From NCBI GenBank assembly GCA_007922225.1, contig ML679969.1, forward strand, positions 18,719,368 through 18,783,367: a stretch of DNA of 64,000 nucleotides, written 5' to 3'. A model generated the notes under the pieces. It worked only from the letters and a program-made list of their open reading frames with translations, made no database searches and was not told where the DNA came from. How positions within the stretch are numbered: the stretch's first letter is position 1; each line of letters opens with the position of its first letter. Positions 52,780 through 63,183 of this stretch are shown in pieces. Made by a program: the position numbers and the translations under genes. The DNA is from Emydura subglobosa (lineage: Eukaryota; Chordata; Testudines; Chelidae).

Positions 52780-53740
52780 TTCTGGAATGCGTGTGATGAA
52801 CTGAGCATTATTATTATAGTAATATTTGTTGCAGTGTCATGTGTAGTTATGAGACTCCACTATATAATAGTCCCAAAGATGTGTCCTCATGGCTTGAAAC
52901 AGATCCAGGCAAAATGCTCCAGGAGCAGAAAGGGAGTCACACCTCATTAAAGCGTGTGTATTCCAGGAACAAAAGACTGGCCTAGGCATCAACAAAGGAA
53001 CCACGATAAGGTAATGCTCACTGACTCAGGACATGGATGAAACCATACAAGGACATTGTTTGTCAGCTGACCCTGAAGGGGCGGGGGCAAACCCCCATAG
53101 AAGAGAAGGACCATTTTAAAAAGGGGAGACATTTCACATGCTCTCTCTGTTCCACTTCCATCTACAAACACCACTAAGAAACTGAAGTGCTAACCAAAGG
53201 AGAGAGCTTGGATAAAGGGAAACCACCCAGTTTGTGGTGCGAATCATCTAAGTCTGTTGAAAGTGTTATGCTTAATTTTGAATTCCTTTTGCTTTTTTTA
53301 TCCTGACCAAATCTGACATGTTTCCCTTTGATTTATAATCACTTAAAATCCTTCTGAAGTTAATCAATTTGTTTGTTTGTTTTACCTAAAGCAGTGCGTT
53401 TGGTTTGAAGTGTGTTGAAGACTTCACTGGGAGTAACAAGGCTCGTGCAAAGCAATTTCTTTGTTAAATTCAGGAATGATTATGAGGGTGCATTGTTCAG
53501 TGGGCAGCACTGACAATTGTAAAACAGAATTTCCTAGAATTGCATCTGGGACTGGGAGTAGTAGCTGGGGTCACTCTATTGTATAATCCGAAGTGTGGCT
53601 GGCTAGAAGCACTCACTCAACTAACTAGGAGCAACTTGCGTGATAGAGGCTTGTGTGTGAACAGCCCAGAAATGGGATGTCTCTTAGCAAAGGAGAGTAA
53701 GCTGGGCTCTGGGTGTGGGGGGTGACAGCAATTCATTAGT
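52780..53740 (+). mobile_element. LTR-like sequence, + orientation
   Basis: TTTTAAAAAGGGG near 53,113 resembles a TATA region. A 3' part follows with a decayed poly(A)-signal-like GTTAATCAATTTG (about 53,358-53,370) and GTTTTACCTAAAGCAGTGCG. It resembles reptile LTRs I have seen, but the ends and family are not certain. Confidence 0.35.
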
Positions 53741-54899
53741 TCAGCTTGCAGTAGGGGAACATCACATCCTCTCTGCCTTTTCAGTTTCTGGGGTTCACCC
53801 CCCCGCCTTCTTGGGCAGAGTCTCTTCTAATCCTCCTCCCTGGGGGAGTGTCTCAGTCCTGTTTCCCTGCTTTTGGCAGGGTCCTTTCCCCACAGGACTC
53901 TGTACCTTTAGGCCAGGGGTCTGACAGGGATGTCTCCCTCCCAGCATTCCCCTTCCCCTGTTTCTTTGGTCTTTACTTCAGTCACCGTACTCTTCCAACA
54001 CTCCCACCAGATTTCCTCCCTGCCCCCCTTGGGTTTTTTTATCCGGTTCTCTAATTAACCTGTAGTAACCTCCCCTCAGCCCACAGGGAACAAGGCCCAC
54101 AGCATTCTAGTGCTTCTTTCTCTCCCTTCACCACCCTCTTGCGGGAGTGGAGCTACAAGGCCCAGAACATAGGCCTTCCTGCTGTTGCTGCAGTGGCAGC
54201 AGCAGCCAGGTCCTTTCCACCATCCCAGCCAGACCCCTGCCTTCCCCTGGCCGCCTGCCCACCCCCCTGCCAATTGCTGCCTAGGTAGGCCTGCTGGCCT
54301 GCCTTCCAGCAGGAAAGGAGGGGACAGAGAGGCCCCTACCACTTCCACCACCACCACCACCCTTATTGGAGTCTCTCCTGTCCTGGATGCTGGCTCCTGC
54401 TGCTGGGCACTCCACTGCTGCTGCTTCTCCGCTGAACAACTGTTTGTGGGTATACCTGTCCTTGCCCTCCCTTCCCTGTAGCTACTTCTGATCAGTGGGA
54501 CCCCCTCTTAGTTTTGCCTACTGGCCCCAGTAGCACTCTGTCCTCCTCCTTTACCTCCCCCCCCGTGTTCTTCCCCGCTTGCTTTGGCTCTCTAGAAGAG
54601 TTTTTGGATTGGTTTGTTTGCCCCACCCTAGTCCCTCAGTGGTAGTTTGTTCCCAGCCCCACCCCAGCTTTCACAATTTGCTTTTGAGCCTTTCCTACTC
54701 CCCACCCCTTATTTGGACTCCCCCCTTTTTTAACTTGCTGCATTTGACCGGTGGGTCTCCTGCCCCCCCCCTTTTATTTGCTTTGCCCCCCACCTGCGTC
54801 TGCAGCATATTTCCCCCCTTTTATCCCTTGATGCCTGCCCCACCTGTTCCCTTCTCACTGTTAGTTTGCTCCCCTGCTGCTTTGCTTCAGCCTTCCAGA
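53741..54899. other. Pyrimidine-rich sequence, possible Tx1 5' region
   Basis: C/T-rich on +, with short CCACCACCACC and CTGCTGCTG runs. No protein is recognised. Its junction with the LINE is not visible. Confidence 0.4.
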
Positions 54900-55154
54900 A
54901 GTTTCCTCTGATCACTTTATCTGCCCCCCCCGGGCCGGGGGGGTGGTTTTCTTTCCCCCTCCCTCTCTCCCCATTTTATGGATTGGTTTTGAGCTTCCCC
55001 CATATCTGTTCCTGCCCACTTCCAGGACGGTGGGTGTGCCTGGGGAATGGGACCCCCCCTGGGATACCCCTGCTCCCCTCTCAACCCAGTCCCTAGCGTT
55101 CCCCCGTGGTGACTGTCCTCGCTGCTGTGTCACCTACTATCACCCCCTACGGGG

Positions 55155-55775
55155 GTGCTGGCAGTGGCTGACTCGGGCCCCTTTCCCACCCTCAGCAGGA
55201 AGCACATGGTCCGTTGCCTCCTGGTGCCCACTTTGCACCACGAGGAAACATATATGTGGGTGTTGGCACAGGTGGTGGGGTCCACGGCCATGGTAGCAAT
55301 CTCAAAGATGCATGGGAAGGTGATCTTCCTGGCATCTGAGGCCACTGCCCAGGAGGAGGCTGAGAAGGGAATGGCATTTGGGGGGTGGGGGGATGGCTAT
55401 GTCTCGCTAGAGCCTCTGGAAGACCTGGCCATATGGGTGGTACTCACGTCTGTCCGGCCCTTCCTCCCCAACGCCAACCTTCTGCCTCTCCCCCCTGGAG
55501 AAGCCCCTCTCCCTGATTAGCTTTGTTCCACTTGCTGCAGGCCCACACCCTCCGTCACGGCCTATTGTTCCGCCAGCAGGTGCGGCTCCAGCTGCCACTG
55601 TTGGCACGGTGCAGAGAGGCACTCAAGGGGTCGTTTCTGGTACCCCATCAAGGGCCCCAGTACTGGGTCCACTACTACAGAGGAGAGGGTCGGTGCTACC
55701 TCTGCCGGGTGACACGTCATGTCCAGACACTCTGCCCTGGCAAGGCGAGATGCCTGGGATCCCTGAGACCCAGGA
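55155..55775 (+). pseudogene. Tx1 ORF1 remnant with zinc knuckle
   Basis: The first frame ends after LEPLEDLAIWVVLTSVRPFL PN. The next frame has GSFLVPHQGPQYWVHYY and an intact C-x2-C-x4-H-x4-C knuckle at 55694-55735 (CYLCRVTRHVQTLC). ORF1 proteins of this group bind element RNA. Confidence 0.75.
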
Positions 55776-56339
55776 GGGTTTTGGCTGGGTCAGTGGTGGT
55801 GACCATAGCCATCCAGTCGCTGTGGCCGCCCCTCCTCCTCCCTCGCATGATGTGACTGCCACTCTGGACCCAGGGATGGCTCTCCTGGTGTCCCCAGACA
55901 AGAGGGTGGGCTCTGCCGCTGCCAGATGTAGTCATGCAGGACCCGTAGAGAAGAGGAAGTCAGGTCTACCATTGTTGGGCACTATTGGAGACTTTGCAGG
56001 ACCTAGCCAGAGGATAATCACCTATTTGCGCTGCAGGGCAAGCTGTGCTCCTTTCCTCAGCGGACACATGGTGCCAGGAACAAGGTGCAGCTCACCCTGC
56101 AGCACTGGGGCGACTTCCACCCCGTCATTCGGGCCATGAAGGCCATGCTGAAGGAGAGACAAAGGCAAGACCTTGTGGCCTACCTGTGGGCCTTCAGCTG
56201 CTGTGACTCTCTGATGGCCTGCGGGGTTGGTCACAGATTGCCCAACGGAGATCGCCAGTGCTCCTGCTCATGAGGATCCTCCCCAGCCCTCTTCATAATG
56301 CCTGTCGGTGTAACCCCATTGACCACCCGGAGATTTAGG

Positions 56340-56790
56340 ACGGGTCTATGCAGGTGCCAAGTGCTCACCTTCCTCCGGGAGAGGAGTACTCAGTGACCTT
56401 GCTGCAGGAGATCTACATGGATCCAGCCGCCGAGGCTAGATGGCTGTTGGAGTGGGGGGGGCCACGGTGTACTTCAGCCACTTCATGGCTCACTCGGCTG
56501 GAGTGGCCACCCACTCTCCTCAGAAAAAGTATAGACCATCACTCCCTGGTAGACATCTGGTGCAACCACCACTAGGATGACATGTCCACATTTACTTTTG
56601 TCCAGGAGGGGGAGAATCAGTCGTGCCAACCCAGATAGATAAATGTAGTCAATCTGCTCACCATCTTGTGCAAGCCCACTCCTCTGGAGCTCAGCTGGAC
56701 CCATTCTTGGATCACTACCTGGTGACACTAATGGCCTCCCTCACATTGGAGAGGCTGGGGCTGGCCTATAGACACTAACAACAGTTTGCT
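56340..56790 (+). pseudogene. Tx1 endonuclease remnant
   Basis: LLQEIYMDPAAEARWLLEWG and, after frame shifts, DHYLVTLMASLTLERLGLAY are recognisable. The usual S-D-H reads L-D-H (56707-56715), so Asp and His are kept. The E of LQE is kept. The middle part has lost frame. Confidence 0.7.
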
Positions 56791-56884
56791 GGAAGATGTG
56801 GGGTTCGTGGCATCCTTCCAGAAGTTCTGGCTGGTCTATTGAAGGCAAAGGTGCGCTTTTCCCTTAGCGTGGCAGTGGTGGAAC

Positions 56885-58110
56885 GTGGGGAAGATTCGTG
56901 CCCAGTTTTTCTACCGTGACTACACTTGGGAGGCCAGCTGGCAGAGGGATGTAGCGATAGAGCAGCTGGAGTGGAAGGTCTTAGAGCTGGAGAGGCGTCT
57001 GGCCACCAAGCCCGAGGATCCATCCCTCTGCGGAGTGTGCTGGGAGGAGCTCCAGATCCTTGAAGACCTTTGGGCCCAGGGTGCCTTCGTTCAATCCCAC
57101 AGCTATCACCTAAGGGGATGGAGCACGGCTCTTGCTTCTACATGCTGGAGAAAAAGAAGGGGGCTAAGAAGCATATCATCTGCCTTTTGGCAGAGGACAG
57201 CACCGCCATCCGTCCTTCCCCCAATGGACCCAGTGCAGATGCGTGAGCATTCCAGAGCCTTCTACATCAGCCTTTTTCCCCTGGATCTAACCCATACCGA
57301 TGCCTGCAGGGTGCTCTGGGACGAACTGATGTTGGTCAGCATGGGCAACCAGGACTGGCCGGAAGTCCCTTTCACTCTGGCCAAGCTCTTGGAAGCCCCA
57401 TGTCTCATGCCCACTAATAAATCCCCAGGTATGGACGGGCTGACCGTGGCGTTCTACCACGTGTTCTGGGACTTCCTCCACACGGACTTTGCCATCGTCT
57501 GGCTGAATTCTTGGGTGGTGGTGAGCTCCCGTCTTGCAGGTGGGCTGTGCTTGCCTTGATGCCCAAGAAGGTGGGGCCTCCTTGATCTGCAGAATTGGCA
57601 TCCCAGCTCGCTCTTCAGCATGGACTATAAAATTATAGGGAAGGCCATTTCCCTGCAGCTGGGCTCCGTGCTGAAGGATGTGATCTCGCCCGACCCGACC
57701 TACACCGTCCCGGGCCATACCATTTTTTATAACCTTTATTTGGTCTGGGATCTCCTTGAGCTCAGATGTAAGGATAGTCTGTCATTCGCCCTCCTTTCCC
57801 TGGATCAGAAGACGATAGTTAGAAGGGTAGACCATGGGTATCTCCTGGGCACCCTCAGCATGTTTGGCTTCAGGTCCCAGTTTGTGGGGTTTCCTCCAGG
57901 TTCTGGGCAAGGCTCAACTGGATCTTGACCGCACTGGTCAGCTTCAGGTGCAGCGACGCTGTCCACTGTCAGGTTAGCTGTATACACTGGCCTTCGAGCT
58001 CTTCCTCCGTCTCTTCCACAAGAGGTTGGTGTTCCGCAAGTCAGAGTTGCAGTTGGTGCTGTGAGCATACGCCGATGAAGTGCTCCTCAGGGCTCAGGAC
58101 TAGGGCAACC
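56885..58110 (+). pseudogene. Tx1 reverse transcriptase remnant
   Basis: An open frame of 224 codons (to 57559) carries the linker and RT start, with NKSPGMDGLTV. After a shift come the KAISLQLGSVLKDV and TYTVPGHTIF blocks. The catalytic YADD is YADE (Glu codon 58077-58079), soon followed by a stop. Confidence 0.85.
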
Positions 58111-58700
58111 TGGTGTGAGTGGAGACCTGCCAGGCTGTCTACTTGGCAGCCTCCTCCACCTGGGTCAAGAGCTCTGGCCTGATGGTTGGGCTTGGGTGGC
58201 AGGCAAGCTCCCGCCCACCCACGCAGTGGTAGCTGCTGATGGGGGTGGACTTCCTCCCAGAGCCCCTGCTATCTCAGTCTGCACGTGGCAGAGGCGCCCC
58301 CAGTATGCCAGAGGATGGTCCTGGCAGGCATCACCAAGATTGGCAACCACCTCCTGGACTATGACTGGGGTGATTGGGTGGATTCCCCAAGTCCTGGGTC
58401 AGCTCATGGAGCTCTCCACCCTTTCATGTACTTCAGCATACCCCCCCTCCCCAGCATGTACTTCAAGAGATGACGGCAGCGTTACCGCCCACTGCTTGGG
58501 GCCTCCCTCAGGCGTGTCCTGCCTAGCCCTCATGCCAGGCCCTCCGGATCTTTTCATCAGGCCCCTGCACCACATTTTCTCTCAGCCACCCCCTCCACAC
58601 ACCCTGAGCCGATCCCTTCTGAACTACACTATGGGCACATCTCTACACGCTCACACTCTACATTTCCTTGCCCTTGTGTCCCGCCCCACTACTAAGTAGC

Positions 58701-59204
58701 AGGGCCTTTTGCCACCAATCAAGGATGAAAACCGCAGTGGGCCAGTCTGTATTCCACCTTGGTTCCACTGCCCTGCTGGGGCTATTAGACGGCTACTCCT
58801 TCATGGACCCCTGAGCACAGGCATGTATCTGGCTTGGTTCACCCCTTATCCCAATACCTGTCCCTTTTGAGTCTGGTCATGTGTATCTGGAGTGCGCCAG
58901 GTTGCAGCCCCCTATTCTGGCTCGTCCAGAACCTCCTTCTGAGGAAACAATTTCTCTCCTGGAATATTTCCCCCACACCCCACTCAGCCCCGGGTAGTGC
59001 CCCCAGCCTGGCTCCGCAGGGGAGCCCCATCTCAGACCAGTGATCCCCGATCTTCCGCAGCAGGGTGCTCCGCAGCGCCTGCACCAAGGCCTTGGCCTCC
59101 CCAGGCAGCAGCTGCCTCCTTCTGCCATGGCCTGATGATGTCATCATGGACACAGTCTGCACCAATAATTGTTTAACCATTAAGTATTTTACATCCCTAA
59201 TTTG
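58701..59204. other. Intergenic, nothing recognised
   Basis: Between the Tx1 relic and the CR1-like fragment no gene or repeat is recognised. Confidence 0.45.
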
Positions 59205-59335
59205 GAGTGGAAGGTGAGGACATTTGGGATGGTTCTTATTTCCTTGAACAAAATGTTAAATAAAATGGGTCTCTACACTGATCCTTTTGGTAATCCCACT
59301 CTCCTTCTACATCACCTAAAGAAGCTGAAAAAGCT
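59205..59335 (-). repeat. CR1/L3-like LINE fragment
   Basis: The + sequence TTGAACAAAATGTTAAATAA to TTTTGGTAATCCCACTC parallels the antisense RT region of the CR1 at 11,250-11,300 (GTTGAACAAAAC... GGGGCACTCC). It is an old, short relic beside the HP1BP3 3' end. Confidence 0.5.
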
Positions 59336-59364
59336 GCAGGGAGGAAGAAGCACACAAGACAGGG

Positions 59365-60293
59365 CTGGAATCTAGTTTCATTTTATTTTAGCAAACTGCA
59401 TGTTCATCACTTACAGCTCTACATTAGCAGTTATATAACTTTCCAACTTTTTTTTTTTTTTTTTTTTTTTAATTTAAAAAAGGGCAAAAAAAAAGTGAAA
59501 ACTCGGGTTTTTCATTTTTTTTTTTTTTTTTTTTAAACTTTTCAAAGTTGGACTCAAGACGACTTTTATATATTTTGGTATTTAGGTAACATGTGGAATC
59601 ACTTACTCAAATCACAACCCGACTAACTGAAAACCAGTAGATTGCTTCTTTTGGAACCCCTTAGATGTCAAATGGGTCAAGATATTTTATATCCACTCAT
59701 GAGATCTGATGCATTTTCAAGGGGAACTTACTGGTCTGAAGGGGTCAAACAGAACATCTTCTTAGCAAATCACTACAACAGCCAAGCAGAGAGAAGCACC
59801 TTCAGAATTCAGTGCAAGCACTGCATATATTTTGCTTCACCATGGAAGCATTAGGAACCCTTTGTGTTAGATACCATGCAGGAAATCTAAGGAGAAAGCT
59901 ACTGCAGTTTTGACTTTTCACTTCAGAGTTTCATTTCCCCAATGATCCTGTTCCTGCTGTCTAAAGATATAAAACTTTTCTTTGAACAAGTTTTAAAAAG
60001 CAAAAAACCAAAACCAAAATGAACGCCCTAAAATGTACAGATTACACATTCTAGAAAAGTTCTAAAATTATTGAAGAAACTAAAGACGACTTGTGCTGGG
60101 GGGAGGACAGGCACAGGGCATCTAGATCTAATTGAAATGCTTGGGTTGGTTTGACTTACGTTTTCAGCTTTTCCCCATCATTCAAGGAAAAAAAAAACTG
60201 TTTAAGCATCAGAACTAAAATACAAATGCAAGTTGACTTTATAAAATAAGATTGTGGATTTGACCATGGGATTTCCTGACACATTGGAAAAGT
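59365..60293 (-). other. HP1BP3: HP1BP3 3' UTR
   Basis: This is an AT-rich stretch between the TAA and a - strand AATAAA at 59382-59387. It holds two long poly(A) runs on the mRNA sense (poly-T on +) at about 59,450-59,471 and 59,515-59,534. The cleavage point is inferred. Confidence 0.65.
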
Positions 60294-63183
60294 TTACTTT
60301 TTTGCCCGGAGAGACTTCCTCATGGTGGATTTGCCCTTAGCAGGGGATTTCACTTCCTTCCTCCCACTCATTGCTGGTTTCTTAGAAGAGCTGCTGCCAG
60401 AGGGCCTCTTGATGGGTGGGGCTGCTGGTCTGGCTTTCTTGGCAGGGGTTTTGACTTTGGGTAGGGGCTTTGCTTTTCCACGGCGGGCTGCAGGTGCTTT
60501 TCTTGGCTTGGGTTTGGATTCTCTTCTTTTCACTGGGGGGGCCCTGCTCTGGGATTTGGGGGGGGGTCTCTTCTGCATCCTATCAAAGAAATGACAAAAG
60601 AGTTTAGTACCAAGGCACCAAAGCTTTCAGAGAACCCAAGGGCTAATTGATATAAAAATGAGGCAGATTTCAGCATCCTTCATCTTTAACGTGGAGGTTC
60701 CAGCATGCAATGATTCACCTCAATTGGAGTAGCCAGACCCCAACAGCAGAAAATCTTCCAAGTGAGTTCACAGTGTAAAGCTCTTAACTGTCCCCATAGT
60801 GTTCATCCAAGCAGGAGCAGAATTTAAGTTTGTATCTCCTTTGTTAACATATAACCATGCGAATACTGCCAGTCACACAAAAGTCTGAGTCATGCAACTC
60901 AAGAGACCAAGAGCTCTCTTTTGTGTTGGGCTTGTTAGTAATATAGGCCAGTGTTTCTCAACGACTGGTCCATGGTCCCAGAGATCTCCCAGACACAGTA
61001 TAGGAAGCTGGTCCCTGGTATCAAAAAGGTTGAGAAACATTGATATAGGCCATTCATCATAAATATGCATTTGGAGCAAGAACAGTTTCATTTGGCTTTA
61101 GAACAGTAAGTACACCAGCCAGAAGAGAACAAGGTAAAATTATCCTCTATTTATCAGATATTTCATTAAGAAGTCTGCAACTTTTAAAATGAGAGCACAA
61201 CTTTCCTAAGGCACAGAAGGAAGATGGGGAAGACAAACTAAATGGACACTAAAGATGGAAAGATGGTACAAAGGATAAGAACATGCTCTTTTCCCATCAG
61301 CTTTTATGAAATTGAGGAAATTACTATTACTAGAGTCAGGCCTGGTGCACACTGAGCATGTGTATATAGCACCTACCACGATGGAATCCTGATTCCAACA
61401 GTGCTCAAAGCCTCCAACCATAAAAAACCATACACCATACTACAAATGCCTGCAACATCCCCTGCTATTCTAATCCTGGGCCTCTTCATACCAATAATGG
61501 CTATTTGTGGATAATTATTCCCTGCCAAAGACTAAACACTCTAACATTTGAACTCTAGTCTCCAAAGGTGAAGTGCTAGCACACCAAGCTACAGTATCCC
61601 TAGAGTCTTCTGTAGCATAAATATTACTAATGGAGACTATCAGTTCTCAGCAGCTAGCCCTAGCCATAAAGAACTTTACCACAGCCCCGACAAAGGCAAA
61701 TGAGTTTCCCCAAACTCTGGTTAATATGATCTCAGTTCCTTCATGGAAGGTCCATGTTCCAATTACTCCTGCACTATGATATTTTGCTGGAGCCTGCTGC
61801 TGAACAGCCATGAAGTTATGACTGCAGGACAGTCATACATTTTAGCCTGGAGGAGCCCATTTATTTTCAGCTCAATACCTTTTCTTTGGAGGAGGCTCTT
61901 CCTCCTCAGACTCTTCTTCCTCCTCAGATTCCTCTTCTGCCTCCTCTTCCTCCTCCGAGTCCTCAGAATCCTCCTCTTGCTGCTTCTCTGGGAAAAGCAC
62001 ACCTGGGCTGCAAGAGTAATTTTGTTAACATAAAGAACCCCACTCTCATAAAAGGATACAAAGGTCAGTGTCAGATGGCTGAAAGATAGCCACTGATTGA
62101 CCCTGCATTACCAGGGATAGTTGCCCATTTTGTTGCAGTAAAATCTTGCTCGTTTGAGTTTCCACACACTGTGGAACTTACACAAGATGCTGATTTCCAT
62201 GTATGTTGCTATACAAAGTAGAAATCAGTGAGGTGCTGTTTGGGGAGGGCCTTGGTGGATGAAGTCAAGCTGGCCTGCAAATTAATGGACATGCCACACC
62301 CCCACCTCTTCCTAAGCAGCCCTGCCTCGAACTCTCTTACACATTGCTCCATCCCATTGCAGACATAGCAGGGGGATGGCAGTTTTAGTTCAGGTTCTCA
62401 ATGATCCCAGGCAACTGTGATGAAGACATAATGGGACTTGAAGATTAGTGGGTTGATTCACGCTTAGAAGCAGACCTGTCACGCCACACTGCTCTTCCGA
62501 AGAGACTCTTAAGAGTCACCAACTTTGTGCTCCATGTGGCTCAGCTCAACGTAGCCAAGGGAAGAGATTAAAGATGGTGGAGCTGGAACTTGTTCTCTCC
62601 CCTCCATATAGAGCAAACGCCGATCTTCCCCCATATCTGTATTATGTATAGTGGGATAGTTGGATTAAGGGTATTTTTCCTTATAATAATTCCTGTGTTA
62701 AACAAACTCTACGAGGGGCACAAAGTACCTCATCATGCAGATTCGCTATATCTTAGAAGCACTTAAATAATACACTATGGGCACTACAAAAGACACTAGG
62801 AAGAGTAACTGAGAATACTAGGCTCAATATTTTATTTAATAGTTTCCAGGTTGGTAAAGCCATTATAATGTTTAAGCACAGATTTGTTATCAGAACCTAG
62901 AATGGTATGGGTTACACAGTGTTGGGCATAATCAAGGTTGTTTAACCCTATAAAAAAATCTTTCAAAGAAAATAAATTGATCCTGTGAATATCAACATGT
63001 TAATCAAGACTGCTGGGCTAATGGTGTGTGAAATGCTCTGCATGACCACCTGTCAGCGGAGGGCTCTTTACCTGGGGTAATAAGGAAAGCAGAGCTGGAA
63101 GGTGCCACTGAAACCCTTCCCAGAGATCTGCTCCATCCAACCATTCTTCTCACATTTCTGCAGGGTTCTCTTCAGTAGATGCA
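59365..63183 (-). CDS. HP1BP3: HP1BP3, heterochromatin protein 1-binding protein 3 (last three exons)
   Basis: HP1BP3 is a nuclear linker-histone-like protein with three H15 winged-helix domains. It binds nucleosomes and HP1 and helps to organise heterochromatin and microRNA processing. Coding exons on the - strand are 63183-63072 (end of the third globular domain), 62007-61879 (acidic linker) and 60579-60294 (basic tail and TAA). All junction phases agree (A|TG, AG|C, AG|G). The end, EVKSPAKGKSTMRKSLRAKK, closely matches the C-terminus of HP1BP3 known to me. The 3' UTR runs to about 59,365. Earlier exons lie beyond the right edge. Confidence 0.95.
59382..59387 (-). terminator. HP1BP3: HP1BP3 poly(A) signal
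   Basis: TTTATT on the + strand reads AATAAA on the - strand, at the end of the UTR-like sequence. It is the only clear signal before the sequence changes to a CR1-like relic. Confidence 0.6.
60294..60579 (-). CDS. HP1BP3: HP1BP3 terminal coding exon: basic tail
   Basis: The exon enters one base into a codon (AG|G, Arg) after the acceptor TTTGATAG. It then encodes 94 Lys/Pro/Arg/Ser-rich residues from MQKRPPPKSQSRAPP to the stop. The composition is that of an H1-like DNA-binding tail. Confidence 0.95.
60580..61878. other. HP1BP3: HP1BP3 intron
   Basis: Apart from the hAT-type MITE no repeat or further exon is seen. Confidence 0.6.
60949..61042. mobile_element. Short hAT-type MITE with perfect 8-bp duplication
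   Basis: The 94-bp element starts CAGTGTTTCTCAAC and ends GTTGAGAAACATTG. ATATAGGC flanks it at 60941-60948 and 61043-61050. It lies in an HP1BP3 intron. It belongs to a hAT/Charlie-like group, different from the 6.4-kb element. Confidence 0.9.
61879..62007 (-). CDS. HP1BP3: HP1BP3 exon: acidic linker
   Basis: This 129-nt exon encodes PGVLFPEKQQEEDSEDSEEE followed by Glu/Ser repeats and EEPPPKK. It is the acidic stretch between the globular domains and the basic tail. It is almost purely GAG/GAA/TCT codons, a low-complexity sequence. The acceptor is TTGCAG and the donor is GTATTG. Confidence 0.94.
62008..63071. other. HP1BP3: HP1BP3 intron
   Basis: AT-rich intronic sequence with no recognised element. 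Confidence 0.6.
63072..63183 (-). CDS. HP1BP3: HP1BP3 exon: end of third H15 domain
   Basis: This 112-nt exon encodes HLLKRTLQKCEKNGWMEQIS and GKGFSGTFQLCFPYYP. The GKG-SGTF block is the typical wing at the end of a linker-histone globular domain. The acceptor reads CTTCCCACAG and the donor GTAAAG on the - strand. The rest of the window to its right (63184-64000) is intron. Confidence 0.95.

Larger units (their letters stand above)
54900..58700 (+). mobile_element. L1-Tx1-type LINE, degraded
   Basis: ORF1 (zinc knuckle), endonuclease and reverse transcriptase segments occur in order on +. They resemble the Tx1-type proteins common in turtle genomes (MPTNKSPGMDGLTVAFYHVF; TYTVPGHTIFYNLYLV). 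The pyrimidine-rich stretch 53.8-54.9 kb upstream may be its 5' UTR. Stops and frameshifts are frequent. The 3' part is shortened. Confidence 0.85.

Noticed and set aside
60322..60594. A + strand 90-codon frame with a hydrophobic, membrane-like protein
   Set aside because: It is the antisense shadow of the HP1BP3 basic tail.
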